64,000 nucleotides of DNA from Planctomycetota bacterium (GCA_018242625.1 JAFEBO010000003.1:310001-374000); one strand, 5' to 3'; counted from the first letter of the stretch, positions 8,800 through 18,173 are shown. The notes: generated from the sequence alone by a model not told the origin. Numbers and translations: made by a program.

Positions 8800-8879
8800 G
8801 TCCGGCCCGCGTGTCCCAATGGATCAAGCGACAGCTCATCCCCGCAATGTGGAAAAGTCGCGCCCCGGTTGCCGCCCGC

Positions 8880-8885
8880 TAGAGT
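8880..8885 (+). promoter_or_regulatory. -10 element TAGAGT of pdxH, leaderless type
   Basis: TAGAGT ends 6 nt before the pdxH ATG, with no ribosome-binding site. Confidence 0.45.
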
Positions 8886-8891
8886 TGCCCA

Positions 8892-9602
8892 ATGCCCGAG
8901 CCCATCGATATCTCCGCCGCGTTCGCCCCGCATAACACCCTTCCGGACACACTCCCGGCGGACCCCTGGCCGCTCTTTAAGGGCTGGTTCGACGAAGCGG
9001 CCGCGGCCAAGGTGACCCCGAACCCCAACGCCTTCACTCTGGCCTGCCTGGACGAGCACGGCCAGATCACGGCCCGGATCGTTCTCTGCAAGAAGATCCT
9101 TCCGCAAGGCGCGATTGTCTTCCACACCAACTACCAGAGCCGCAAGGGCAAGGGCCTGACGGCCCACCCGCGTGCCGCGGCGGTCTTTCACTGGGACTCG
9201 CTGGAAAAGCAGGTCCGCATCGAGGGTCCTGTGGTCAAGAGTCCCGGCGAAGAGAGCGACGCCTACTTCCAGACCCGAGGATGGGAGAACCGGCTGGGTT
9301 CCTGGGCCAGCGACCAGAGCCAACCGGTCGAGTCCCGCGAGGCTCTGCTCGCGAAGGTCGGCGAGGCGATGGAGAAGCTGAACATCTCCCTCCTGGACAT
9401 CATGGACAAAGGGAACGATGTCGTTATCCCGCGTCCGCCCCACTGGGGGGGTTGGCGGCTCTGGGCCGAGCGCGTTGAACTCTGGCTGGGCGGCCCCGGG
9501 AGGGTCCACGATCGAGCCGTATGGACCCGCACTCTCAAACCCGCCTCCAACCCGGCCGAGTTTGAAGGGTCCGCCTGGGCCTCGACACGCCTCCAGCCGT
9601 AA
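8892..9602 (+). CDS. pdxH: Pyridoxamine/pyridoxine 5'-phosphate oxidase
   Basis: This 236-residue FMN flavoprotein makes pyridoxal 5'-phosphate. Family marks are ARIVLCKKI (FMN contact), FHTNYQSRKGKGL, QVRIEGPV, SEQ-like SWASDQSQPV, RPPHWGGWRLW and the C-terminal VELWLGGPGRVHDRAVW. Length matches the family. It is a single gene, divergent from dnaB and convergent with rlmN. Confidence 0.95.
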   Translation: MPEPIDISAAFAPHNTLPDTLPADPWPLFKGWFDEAAAAKVTPNPNAFTLACLDEHGQITARIVLCKKILPQGAIVFHTNYQSRKGKGLTAHPRAAAVFHWDSLEKQVRIEGPVVKSPGEESDAYFQTRGWENRLGSWASDQSQPVESREALLAKVGEAMEKLNISLLDIMDKGNDVVIPRPPHWGGWRLWAERVELWLGGPGRVHDRAVWTRTLKPASNPAEFEGSAWASTRLQP

Positions 9603-9641
9603 GTCTGCAAAAGGTCCGATATTTTCTGCGTTTTCATGCCG

Positions 9642-10790
9642 CTACGAAACTGTAAGCGGCACGACCTTTCGCTGTCGGATGTGCTCGGTGCCGAGCTGCC
9701 CGCAGGCGCCCATCAGGTCGCGGCCCTTCGTACGGCGGCGTTTGGCGTAGACCCCGAGTTCAATAAGCCGCGCCAGGAACCGCTCAACGTTTTCTTCGGA
9801 CGGGGCCGGCCAGGGCGAGACCCGGCGCGGGTTGTACGGGATCAGATTGAGAAGAGTCCGCGGCGTGCTCGCGTTCTTTTTGACGCGATAGTCGTCGTTG
9901 ATCGGCGCGAGAAACTCGGCGATCTTGCGGGCGTCTTCGTCCGTGTCGTTCACGCCGGGGATCAGCACGTACTCGACGCACAGTTTGCCGCCGCCGTAGA
10001 CGGGGAAGTCCATGAGAGCTTTCTGAAGATCCTTCAGCGGCATCCCCCGGTTCACCGGCATGATGCGGGAGCGAATCTCATCGTCCGCCGCGTTGAGCGA
10101 GATGGCCAGGTTGAGCCGGTGCCAGCCGTCCTTGCGAACCTGCTCGCCCAATTTCACGATGCCGTCGATCCGCCCCACCGTGGAGATCGTGATCTTCGAG
10201 ATCGGGATCGACGGTCCGCGATGATCACGGAGCACGTCGATCGCGCCGAGCACGTTGTCGAGATTGTCCATCGGCTCGCCCATCCCCATGAACACGATGT
10301 TGCGCACGGGGCCTTCCAGGCCCTGGGGCGTCACCACCGGTTCGGGAATCTCCGGGTGCTTCAGGAAGTGCGTCGCGGCGTACCACTGCTGGACGATTTC
10401 TTCGACCGTGAGCGAGCGGATCAACCCCATCTGGGCCGTCTCGCAGAACGTGCAGCCCATCGCGCAGCCGACCTGGCTCGAGACGCAGAGCGTGTAGGTG
10501 CGGACGCGGCGCTTGCCGATCATCGGGATCAGCACGCTCTCGGTGCGCAGGGTCGGCACCTGTCCGGCCAGCCTTGTCTCAGAGGCGGGGACGTCCTGCG
10601 TGAACTTGAAGATCTTTCCTTCGGCCCCCTCGTCGACGACAACGCTCGAGATCGGGGCGACGTTCGAGGCGAATTCCTCTACGCCACTCTGCGACCGGTC
10701 ACCGCCTGTCCAGAAGAACCGCCGGTAGGCTTCGAGTGCGGCGGGCTTTGCAAGGCGAAGGCCGGTCCGCGCACGATCGACGAACGCCAT
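9642..10790 (-). CDS. rlmN: 23S rRNA (adenine-C2)-methyltransferase RlmN-type radical SAM enzyme
   Basis: This 382-residue radical-SAM enzyme methylates C2 of A2503 in 23S rRNA and can act on some tRNAs. The [4Fe-4S] motif is CAMGCTFC, followed by NIVFMGMGEPMDN and RLNLAISLNA. The C-terminal GACGQL holds the second catalytic Cys. The N-terminal helical domain is shorter and more divergent than in E. coli RlmN, so another member of the RlmN/Cfr family is possible. The ATG at 10790 is chosen; an in-frame GTG lies a little upstream. Confidence 0.88.
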   Translation of the reverse strand: MAFVDRARTGLRLAKPAALEAYRRFFWTGGDRSQSGVEEFASNVAPISSVVVDEGAEGKIFKFTQDVPASETRLAGQVPTLRTESVLIPMIGKRRVRTYTLCVSSQVGCAMGCTFCETAQMGLIRSLTVEEIVQQWYAATHFLKHPEIPEPVVTPQGLEGPVRNIVFMGMGEPMDNLDNVLGAIDVLRDHRGPSIPISKITISTVGRIDGIVKLGEQVRKDGWHRLNLAISLNAADDEIRSRIMPVNRGMPLKDLQKALMDFPVYGGGKLCVEYVLIPGVNDTDEDARKIAEFLAPINDDYRVKKNASTPRTLLNLIPYNPRRVSPWPAPSEENVERFLARLIELGVYAKRRRTKGRDLMGACGQLGTEHIRQRKVVPLTVS

Positions 10791-10899
10791 CGCGCTGTAC
10801 GCGAGCGGGGAACAGCCGTTGGAATCTGTGCATTCGTCCGTCACGGATGATCGTATGACGATGTTGACGCACTCACCCCGCCGGAAGCGATGGCCTCTT

Positions 10900-12270
10900 C
10901 TACCTCGGAGGCCTGGAATCGGGATTCCTCGGGGTCGGGCGGCTCGGGCTCTTTTTCGGGGAATCCCCCTGAGCCAGGCGGGCTCTGGCGGCTTCGACGG
11001 TGGCGGGAGCAAGCTGATCGAGCGTTTCTTTGGCGTGACGCAGGTTTTCTTTCGCCCGGATGCGGAAACTGGAACGATCGGTGTTGGCCGGGCCGGCGAG
11101 TACGGTCGCCCAGAAACCAAGATCGATCGATCGTTCGCCGTCCTCGACGGTGCGCGTGCCGACCAGTACGTTGTCCCGGTACACCGGCTCTTCATGAGTC
11201 GCGGTGTACGTGACCACGGGGAGCACTTCGGACGCCGGCCGGGGCTCGGGTCGGCGCAGTTCTTCCTCAACCTCGCCAGCCTCCGCTTTGGCCTGGTCGT
11301 ACACCCGGACAGCCTTGGCGACGAAGTCAATCAGCGGCGTGGACTTTGCCTCGGCGAGCAGCTTGCGCTGCTCAGTGATCTGCTGGTTGAGCGAACTCTT
11401 GTCCTTCGCGGTCTTGAGCGCGGCGGTCAATTGTCTGGTGTTCGCCTCGAGCGCCTCGACTGCGGCGAGCTTCCATCCTTCGACTACCACGATGTCCCGG
11501 TACGGCATGGACTTGTCCATCGCCCTGAGCCGACGGATCTCCCGCGCGGCCGACTCGCGGACAAAGTCCACGTCGGACTCGGCGAAGTGGTCGAGCTGGT
11601 CCGGCGACTGACGAACGGCCCGGACGATCATCTCTCTCGCGCAGGCCGCATGCGGGTCCTTTTGGTCCGCGGTGGCAGCCCGGAGTATGGCGACGCCGCA
11701 CTCGCTCTGCTGGTTGACCATGAACTGGCGCAGCAGACCCTTGAGTGCGCGATTGCGCACATCGACGGGGAGCGCCTCGCTGCTTTCCAGTCTCAGCAGC
11801 GCCGCCACTGCGTCGGCAGAGCCGGGGTCGTCGCCGAAAATGTTGTACGACTTGAGAACGAGCGTGTCCGCGTAAGCGCCGCGAACGGCCGGCGCCTGCT
11901 CGGCGTCTTCGAGAAGGTGCACGAGCGACGGGACAGCGGAATCGTCGCGCAGCAGCCCGATCGACTCGGCCGGCAATGCTTCCTTCTTGATGCGGATCCA
12001 GCGGAGGGCCTTCTCCATGTCGGCGGCCATCGCTTCCTTGCTGTCGCCGGAGAACGATCCGATGATGCCGACGGGTGGCCGAAGATCGGGCGCTTCTTCC
12101 TGCGGGACGGCGGGCGGTTGGGAGCTCGGGCGTGCGTTCGTGCGGACGGGAGAAGAGCCCGGTGGGGCTGCCGCAGAGAGGGTGCCTGCTGCCACGAGCG
12201 CGGTTGCGGCGGCGATGGAGCGGCACCGATCGAGCCCGAAGAATTGAAGGAACCCTGCGTTGCGAGCCAT
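10900..12270 (-). CDS. Exported HEAT-like repeat protein of unknown function
   Basis: This 456-residue protein begins with a signal-peptide-like segment (FFGLDRCRSIAAATALVAAG). Its mature part has HEAT/armadillo-like helical pairs at about 60-240 (SVPSLVHLLEDAEQ, DAVAALLRLESSEALP, ALKGLLRQF). A coiled-coil stretch follows (about 290-340). A short C-terminal domain ends in a basic Pro/Arg tail. The ATG is preceded on the minus strand by GGGGAG at a normal distance. It probably acts as a periplasmic scaffold; no enzyme motif is visible. The SPFH gene lies downstream on the same strand. Confidence 0.75.
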   Translation of the reverse strand: MARNAGFLQFFGLDRCRSIAAATALVAAGTLSAAAPPGSSPVRTNARPSSQPPAVPQEEAPDLRPPVGIIGSFSGDSKEAMAADMEKALRWIRIKKEALPAESIGLLRDDSAVPSLVHLLEDAEQAPAVRGAYADTLVLKSYNIFGDDPGSADAVAALLRLESSEALPVDVRNRALKGLLRQFMVNQQSECGVAILRAATADQKDPHAACAREMIVRAVRQSPDQLDHFAESDVDFVRESAAREIRRLRAMDKSMPYRDIVVVEGWKLAAVEALEANTRQLTAALKTAKDKSSLNQQITEQRKLLAEAKSTPLIDFVAKAVRVYDQAKAEAGEVEEELRRPEPRPASEVLPVVTYTATHEEPVYRDNVLVGTRTVEDGERSIDLGFWATVLAGPANTDRSSFRIRAKENLRHAKETLDQLAPATVEAARARLAQGDSPKKSPSRPTPRNPDSRPPR

Positions 12271-12320
12271 GAAAACTCCCCGCGTTTGCCGTGTTGGTAA
12301 CAGGAGCGGAAGCGAGGGAG

Positions 12321-12332
12321 CCTGCATGCAGG
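12321..12332. repeat. 12-bp perfect palindrome CCTGCATGCAGG
   Basis: It lies in the 130-bp gap between the HEAT-like gene start and the SPFH gene end. It may be a protein-binding site for the HEAT-like gene or chance; nothing else is visible in this gap. Confidence 0.25.
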
Positions 12333-12400
12333 AATTCTGCGCGGAACCGGAGGACGCAAGCATCGGACGCGCCGCGGGAATCGGGCTTTGTTCGGGCGGG

Positions 12401-14104
12401 CTACTTCGCGGGCTTCGCCGGCTCTTCCTTGGTCACCATGCTGTCGAGCATTGTTCCGATGAGGGCGGTCCCGCCGCCCGACTGGTGGTCACCGGTCACC
12501 ATCACCCGCGGAGCGATCTGGATGTTCTTTTCGCCCACGATCTTGAGGATCTCGACGAGCGCGGCGTTGCTCTTGCCGATCTGCTCGGCGATCTGTCGAT
12601 AGGCGTCGGCCTGAGCCATCGCCTTGATCTTGGTCGACTCCGCCTCGGCCTTGGCTTCGACGATCTTCTGCTTCTGCGCTTCATCGGCGATCTTGACGCT
12701 GTAGGCGGCCGTGGCGAGCTTCTTTTCTTCCTCCGATTCCTGCGTGACGCGTGCCAGGCTCTTCTTCTGTTCGGCGGCCTTTTGCTGCTCCTGGAAGGTC
12801 ATCTGCTCCTGCTTGGCGATTTCGCGATCGGTCTGGGTCTTGAGCAGTGCTCCCAGTGATTTCTCGTCGCCGACATTGCCGATCCGCACGGCGGTGACGG
12901 TCACGCCGAATCTCGACATCTGCTTGACGAGCGCCGCCAGCGACTGGCTCTCCTGGTGCGAACGCTGCTGCACATAGTCGAGAGCCCGGACACCTTCGGC
13001 GTTGTTGCGGAAGATCGCCCGCACCGCGCTGTTGATCGCGTTGCGGAACCGGGCGCCCTCGTCATCGCCGAGCTTCGCGACCACGATCGGCGCATTCTGC
13101 GGCTCGATGACGTACTCCACCCGCACGTCCACAGGGAACGTAAACCCGTCGCTGGTGCGCACCGTGATCGCGTGCTCCTCGAGCGTGGGATCGTGCGATG
13201 CCTTGGTGCTCGACTGCACGTAGTTCTGCGTGGGGGGAGCGTTGATCGAGCCGGTCTGATTCGCCGTCGCCACGCCCCAGGCTCCCTCCGTGAACTGGGC
13301 GATCATCTGCGTGGTCCAGACCTCGGTCACGGTGAAGGCCTCGGTATTCAGCGGGTACTTACCCGGCGGCAGCGCCATCGCCTGCACGCCCATCTCGCCC
13401 GACTTGGCGAGTTTGAGCAGCTTGTCGTCGGGCAGATCCGTCCCGTCGAGCCCCGGCTCCAGGGCGCCCGCCACGCCGCGGATGACCTGCGACGGGGGCG
13501 CACCAAAGTTGGCCTTGAGCACCGCGACCTCGCCCGCGGGCACCTCGGTCTGCTTCACAGGACGAACTTTGAAAAGCTCGGTGTTGAGGCGGTACTTGCC
13601 CGGGGTCAGCACCGAAGTCTGCTTGCCTTTCTTGCCCTTTCCGGTCGTCAGGAAATACCTGGCATCGAGCATCTTCTGGAATTCATCTCTCTTGAATTCG
13701 GGCGCAAAGAGCTGCCCGTTGTCGAGGGGCTCGCCATCGGACGTTTCGAGCAGCCCGACTTCATCCGCCTTGATTTCCACGAGTTCCGTCGTGCGCACGC
13801 TGTAGACGCCCGGTATGAATCCGAAGTGCCAGCCCGGTGGCAGCACATCCGCCTGCACGCCCATCTCGCCGCTGACGGCGATGATCTTGCCGCCGCTCAG
13901 TGCGGCGCCCATGGCGTTCTTGGAAATGATCCCCACCTCGTTGGAGCCGACATATTTGACGCTTCCCAGGAGTATCCCGGCCGTCAGAATGACGAGCGAG
14001 ATCACAAGCCCGGCGATCTTCATCGGGCCCGGGAGTTTGGGCAGGGCCGCAAGGACCAGCAGCGCCGCAACAAGACTGATCGAAAACAGCAGGGTTCCCA
14101 GCAT
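12401..14104 (-). CDS. SPFH/band-7 domain membrane protein (flotillin-like)
   Basis: This 567-residue protein has two N-terminal membrane helices (about 1-50). Three related beta-hairpin repeats follow (SGEMGVQADVLPPGW; SVLTPGKYRLNTE; SGEMGVQAMALPPGKYPLNTE). An SPFH core comes next (about 300-430, VRTSDGFTFPVDVRVEYVI). A long charged coiled coil (about 430-520) is rich in Glu/Ala/Lys. This is the flotillin/stomatin layout; such proteins form oligomeric rings that organise membrane microdomains. The repeated LPPG(K)Y units before the SPFH core are unusual. The HEAT-like gene lies upstream on the same strand, so the two may be co-transcribed. Confidence 0.85.
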   Translation of the reverse strand: MLGTLLFSISLVAALLVLAALPKLPGPMKIAGLVISLVILTAGILLGSVKYVGSNEVGIISKNAMGAALSGGKIIAVSGEMGVQADVLPPGWHFGFIPGVYSVRTTELVEIKADEVGLLETSDGEPLDNGQLFAPEFKRDEFQKMLDARYFLTTGKGKKGKQTSVLTPGKYRLNTELFKVRPVKQTEVPAGEVAVLKANFGAPPSQVIRGVAGALEPGLDGTDLPDDKLLKLAKSGEMGVQAMALPPGKYPLNTEAFTVTEVWTTQMIAQFTEGAWGVATANQTGSINAPPTQNYVQSSTKASHDPTLEEHAITVRTSDGFTFPVDVRVEYVIEPQNAPIVVAKLGDDEGARFRNAINSAVRAIFRNNAEGVRALDYVQQRSHQESQSLAALVKQMSRFGVTVTAVRIGNVGDEKSLGALLKTQTDREIAKQEQMTFQEQQKAAEQKKSLARVTQESEEEKKLATAAYSVKIADEAQKQKIVEAKAEAESTKIKAMAQADAYRQIAEQIGKSNAALVEILKIVGEKNIQIAPRVMVTGDHQSGGGTALIGTMLDSMVTKEEPAKPAK

Positions 14105-14262
14105 GGAGGCCCACTCCGAATCGCGCCGTCAGGCACGCCGCATCCCGTCATCCGTGCGGAGAAAGTCCGCTCCCCCCGCACGCATAATGGTTCGGAGTTT
14201 ATCAAAGTCGATTTCACACCCGCCCGCCGCCGGCCATGGGCCCGCGAAACGGGTTGGCGGCA

Positions 14263-15618
14263 TCACGCAAACACCGACTTGGCCTTCTCGAACATCGCGC
14301 CGATCGACTCGGGCGTCTGAAGCGCGAACGACCATGTCCTGGAAAATGCCAGCAAGGCCTCGGCCCGCTGTCCGTGCAGCCGCGCGGCGTTGGCCTCGAG
14401 TGCGCCGAGCACGCCGGCGCCCTGCGATCGCGCCCGCTCCAGCAGTGCGTGCAATTCGGCGAACGCAGCGGCCGGCGTCTCTCCCGCCCGCTTGTGCGCG
14501 GCGATTTGCTCGAGAATCGCCGCCTTTTGGCGCCCGGCGGCCGCGTCGTTCAGCAGCGCCGGATCGTGGCGCGCGCGGTGGGCAAGCCAGACGGCGCGAC
14601 CGATTTCCTGCTCGGTTGCGACCTGCGCCGTCGCCAGCGGCAGCCGCAGGTCGGCGCTCGCCACAACCATCGGAGCCGGCGCCCCGCCTCCACCAAAGTC
14701 CTGCGCGATGCGGGCAAGCTCGCCGGTCCACGATTGCACCCAGCGTTCGGTCGCCAGGTCGTACGCGCCGCCCCCCAGGCCGTGCACGAAGAGCTCGCAT
14801 CCTGCAAGCCGCAGAAGAGCGGTCATGAGCATCCCGCGGGGAGCCAGAGTCGACGGGTCGAGATTCGGCAGATCTCGCGCCAGGACACGCTGACGTCTGC
14901 CCGACTTGATCGACCAGAGGGGCAGCTCGCCCAGGCTCTGGTCGAGCGCACGCATGCCCGAGTCATTCGAGCCGGCGATCGACCCGTTGTATCCCCCGAT
15001 TGCCTCAGCCGTTTCCCGCGCGAGCGCCCCCACCACCGCCCGAAAAAGTTCGGTCGATGCAAGCCGCGATTCGTACACGAATTGGGGGACCGGAGCGGCA
15101 TCCTTCAAAAGCTGCGCGGCGGCGAAACTCACCTGCCCAGACCAGCTCGAAGCCGCAGAGGCCCGCAGGGCCGCGCGGACCGCCGCCAGCCGTGCTCCGA
15201 CCGTTTCTAGCGCCCAGCGTGAACCGTCCTCAAGCTTCGCTTCTTCGGGCTGAACCGGCTGCACCGCGGCCGCGACGCGACCGAACCCCTCCGCCCACTT
15301 CCATCGCCAGGCGCGGAGCTGACCGGCAGCATCACGCACCGGCACGAGGAGGGAAGGGTCCTCCGCCTCATCCTGATCGACGACCAGCCATGCCGTCGCC
15401 GCGCCGGATCTGGCGGCAAAGGCTTCGGAGGCGAAGTGCTTCGCGAGGATTCCGCCGTGCCACAGTTCTGCCTGATGACCCGAGAGGACCAGAGGCACGT
15501 CCACGGGCAGGCCCATTTCTTCGCGGAAGCGACGGGCAGGACCTGTCGGTTTGCGGCGTGCGAGCGCCCAGGTGTGAGGGGCGGGCTCGACGCGGAATTC
15601 GCAGAGTGACTTGCTCAA
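14263..15618 (-). CDS. bshC: BshC-like protein (putative cysteine-adding enzyme of bacillithiol synthesis)
   Basis: This 451-residue cytoplasmic protein has no membrane segment. The N-terminal part, LVLSGHQAELWHGGILAK then TAWLVVDQDEAED, resembles the BshC pattern of a GQQ-type loop followed by an acidic EDHD-type motif. BshC would add Cys to GlcN-malate. Overall similarity cannot be scored by eye, so this call is moderate. The BshB1-type gene at the left edge is the main contextual support. The start is TTG, with GATACT 6 nt before it and no ribosome-binding site. The GT2 gene lies upstream on the same strand. Confidence 0.5.
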   Translation of the reverse strand: MSKSLCEFRVEPAPHTWALARRKPTGPARRFREEMGLPVDVPLVLSGHQAELWHGGILAKHFASEAFAARSGAATAWLVVDQDEAEDPSLLVPVRDAAGQLRAWRWKWAEGFGRVAAAVQPVQPEEAKLEDGSRWALETVGARLAAVRAALRASAASSWSGQVSFAAAQLLKDAAPVPQFVYESRLASTELFRAVVGALARETAEAIGGYNGSIAGSNDSGMRALDQSLGELPLWSIKSGRRQRVLARDLPNLDPSTLAPRGMLMTALLRLAGCELFVHGLGGGAYDLATERWVQSWTGELARIAQDFGGGGAPAPMVVASADLRLPLATAQVATEQEIGRAVWLAHRARHDPALLNDAAAGRQKAAILEQIAAHKRAGETPAAAFAELHALLERARSQGAGVLGALEANAARLHGQRAEALLAFSRTWSFALQTPESIGAMFEKAKSVFA

Positions 15619-15661
15619 GGCTCAAGTATCGCACGCGGTACGCGACGATTTCTCGCACCCG

Positions 15662-16480
15662 TCACGTCCGCTCGTGACAGTCTTTGCGGTCGCCACGGCG
15701 CACGCGACGCTCTGGTTCTGCCAGGCCGGCTTCGCGGCAGGAGGCCGCGTGCCCGACATGGAGTTTTTCGCCGCTCAGAGAAATTTCGCGATGGAGCACC
15801 TCGCGGTAGTGGCGGAGCCTCGCTTCGGGGTCGCTCAGGGCGGCGCCAAACGTGCGGTTAGGGTCGTTGTAGATAAGGTCGACGGCAATTTCACGAACCC
15901 GCAGGCAGTGCGCCGCGGCACGCGCCCAGAGCTGCATCGGGAAGGCGTATCCGGATTCGGTGAGTTGCAGACGCTGGGTGGGCGCCACGCGATGCGCTTT
16001 GAAGCCGCAGAAAGAATCCGTCAGGCGGATGCCGAGCCGCGCGGAAAGAAGCGCGTTGATTTCCTCGGTGACGAGGCGGTTGATCCGGCGCCGGTCGGTT
16101 GGGGTTGTGGCCAAGGCCGCCGCCGTGGGTTCGCGGAGGTACCTGCTGCCGCTGATGATGTCCGCATCATTGCGGGCGATCTCGCGGAAGAACTCCGGCA
16201 GGCGCTCGGGCTCGTGCTGCTCGTCGGAATCCATCGTGATGACCCAGTCGTACTTCTCCGAGGCGGCGTAGCTGAAGGCATCGATGAGCGAGCGGCCGTA
16301 GCCGCGGTTTCCGCAGTGGCGGATCACGTCGACCGGAAGTGAGGCGAGGATGGCGGGCGAGTCATCCGTGGAACCGTCGTCAATGACCAGAACGTGCTTG
16401 GCGTAGTTGAGGACACGCTCAAGGACGGCCCGGATGTGGCGGGATTCATTGAAAACGGGGATGGCGATGAGAGTGCGCAA
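15662..16480 (-). CDS. Family 2 glycosyltransferase
   Basis: This 272-residue GT-A enzyme is similar to dolichyl/polyprenyl-phosphate sugar synthases. Visible parts are the N-terminal strand TLIAIPVFNESRHIRAVLE, nucleotide-binding VIDDGSTDDSP, NRGYGRSLIDAF and the metal-binding VITMDSDEQHEPERLPEF. SGSRYL and DSFCGFKAHRV also match. No C-terminal membrane helices are present. The chosen start is TTG at 16480, preceded by GGGAG at 7 nt; a longer frame upstream adds a non-conserved leader. It probably transfers a sugar in envelope glycan or lipid synthesis. Confidence 0.85.
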   Translation of the reverse strand: MRTLIAIPVFNESRHIRAVLERVLNYAKHVLVIDDGSTDDSPAILASLPVDVIRHCGNRGYGRSLIDAFSYAASEKYDWVITMDSDEQHEPERLPEFFREIARNDADIISGSRYLREPTAAALATTPTDRRRINRLVTEEINALLSARLGIRLTDSFCGFKAHRVAPTQRLQLTESGYAFPMQLWARAAAHCLRVREIAVDLIYNDPNRTFGAALSDPEARLRHYREVLHREISLSGEKLHVGHAASCREAGLAEPERRVRRGDRKDCHERT

Positions 16481-16590
16481 CAGAGATCTCCCGCGACGGC
16501 CCGCCTGAGATTCGGCGGCGGGGGTTTGGATGATGCATTCCGGACGGGGATACGAGGCAGATGCGGGGTGGAAGGCCGGCAAAAAGAAAA

Positions 16591-16618
16591 ACCGGCCGCC
16601 CTGCGAGGGGCGGCCGGT
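16591..16618 (-). terminator. Intrinsic terminator of the porin gene
   Basis: An 11-bp GC-rich stem (ACCGGCCGCCC / GGGCGGCCGGT) has a 6-nt loop. On the minus strand a T-rich run follows (plus-strand A tract at 16581-16590). It lies about 67 nt past the porin stop. Confidence 0.85.
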
Positions 16619-16684
16619 GAGACAACTCGTTCGGACTAGGCAGGGGCAGATGCCCCCGCAATCGAACCACCGGTCAGTTTCAGC

Positions 16685-18127
16685 TTAGAACAGGAGCTGG
16701 AACTGGCAGCGGAGGGCGATTTCGCCAGCCTTCGGGCTGCCGAGGACGCCAGCGTTGGTGTCCGGAGCGGCAACCGTGCTACCCGGGATGAACTGTCCGG
16801 TGGACGCGTTACCCTGGAAGTTGATGGCCTGGAGGTTCTGGTCCTTGTTCAGGCCGATGACGATGTCGGCGCTGATCTTGGCAGTCTGAGACTCGGGGAA
16901 GAGGTAGTAGTTACCGCCGAAGGTGAGGAAGTTCCAGCAGCGGGGGCTGAGCTGAGCGCCCGTGCCACCGATCTGGCGGCAGGCGTAGAGGGCGTCATAG
17001 CGGCCGTAGAGTTCGATCTGGTTCGTCGCGAACCAGCCGCCCTGGAGCTGCCAGCCGTAGCTGTTCAGGTTTGCACCAGCGCCAGCGGCCGTGTTGAGGG
17101 TGCGGGCGTTGCTGCCGATGAAGGCGCCGTAGAGGTTCCAGCCGTTGCCCTTGATCGAACCGTCGATCGTCCAGAGCAGGTAGTTGCCCTGGTTGAGGTT
17201 CGTCTGAGCGTCACCCGGAGTGCCGGTGCGGCCGCCCTGCTGCCAGTTGATCGCACCGCCGAGGAAGGCGGCGAACTGGCTGTTCTGCCAGCTGCTGAAC
17301 TGGTTCCACTGGTTCCAGTCGCCGGCGAACTTGCCGTCGATGCGGAACGTCACGGCGTAATCCGACTCGTTGGGGTTGTTGTAGTCGGTGTTCTGCGAGC
17401 GCCAGCCGTCGCTGAACGCGCCGAGCACGCGGAAGGTGTCAGCGGTGTAGCCGACCTGGATGCCCTGGCTGCGCATCTGGCGGTAGACGTCCGTGGTGAA
17501 CGAACGGTCGATCGCCTGCTGGTAGCCGTCACCGATGAGATCCTCGTACAGGATCGGCAGCTTGAACTGACCGAAGCGCACGTCCCAGTTGTTGTCGAAG
17601 GCGTACTTGACGAACGCGTCTTCGAGCTGGAAGTTGCCGTTGTTCGACGAGCTCAGGTAGGTGCCGGCCGGGTTCGGGGGGTTGAACGTCGGGTTGACCG
17701 AGTTCGAGAGGAAGTCACCCTGGATGTAGTAGGTGAGTTCCGGCGAACCAGCCATACCGGCGAAGTACAGCTGCGCGCGGGGCATGCTGAAGCCGATGGT
17801 GGCCTTGTCCTGACCGGTCAGACCGCCGCCCGAAGCCGGGGCCGGCGTCGTGTTCGCGGTCGAGCCGCTGCGGAAGTCAGCGGTGTAGCGGAACTGCAGC
17901 AGGCCGCCGATGCGCATGCTGAAGTTGCCCGAGCCGTCGGTGATCGTCAGGCCGTTGCTGGCCTTCGGAGCAGCGAGGCTGGTGCGAGCGGCCGTGTCGG
18001 CCGTCACTTCAGCGGCGTACGCGCGGCTCGTGTCCGTGCTCGTGTCAGGGGTTTCCGCGGAGAACGCCGTGCCCGTAAGGCTCAGCGCCGCGCCAGCGAT
18101 AAAGAACATCTTGCTCGTGTGACCCAT
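16685..18127 (-). CDS. OprO/OprP-like outer-membrane porin
   Basis: This 480-residue protein has a signal peptide cleaved near TAFSA and then a Thr/Ala-rich linker. A beta-barrel follows with alternating aromatic strands, e.g. SMRIGGLLQFRYTADF, LEDAFVKYAFDNNWDVRFG and FGQFKLPILYEDL. It ends QFQLLF with a terminal Phe, as outer-membrane barrels do. KLP...E and YELYGRYD-type strands match the phosphate-selective porin O/P family. AAGGAG lies 9 nt before the ATG. A terminator follows, and phoB-phoR diverges upstream, which suggests phosphate control. Codon use looks biased, as in a highly expressed gene. Confidence 0.85.
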   Translation of the reverse strand: MGHTSKMFFIAGAALSLTGTAFSAETPDTSTDTSRAYAAEVTADTAARTSLAAPKASNGLTITDGSGNFSMRIGGLLQFRYTADFRSGSTANTTPAPASGGGLTGQDKATIGFSMPRAQLYFAGMAGSPELTYYIQGDFLSNSVNPTFNPPNPAGTYLSSSNNGNFQLEDAFVKYAFDNNWDVRFGQFKLPILYEDLIGDGYQQAIDRSFTTDVYRQMRSQGIQVGYTADTFRVLGAFSDGWRSQNTDYNNPNESDYAVTFRIDGKFAGDWNQWNQFSSWQNSQFAAFLGGAINWQQGGRTGTPGDAQTNLNQGNYLLWTIDGSIKGNGWNLYGAFIGSNARTLNTAAGAGANLNSYGWQLQGGWFATNQIELYGRYDALYACRQIGGTGAQLSPRCWNFLTFGGNYYLFPESQTAKISADIVIGLNKDQNLQAINFQGNASTGQFIPGSTVAAPDTNAGVLGSPKAGEIALRCQFQLLF

Positions 18128-18148
18128 CTCGTAAGACTCCTTGTTCCC

Positions 18149-18173
18149 GGGCAAGCCGTCTCAAAGCCTGCCC
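18149..18173 (-). promoter_or_regulatory. Hairpin just upstream of the porin ribosome-binding site
   Basis: On the minus strand GGGCAGGC and GCTTGCCC form an 8-bp stem with one G-U pair and a 9-nt loop. It ends 7 nt before the AAGGAG, so it could insulate or gate ribosome access. There is no T run, so it is not a terminator. Confidence 0.45.

Noticed and set aside
6151..9015. 954-codon plus-strand frame over MgtC-like and dnaB
   Set aside because: No recognisable domain; dnaB on the minus strand is unambiguous.
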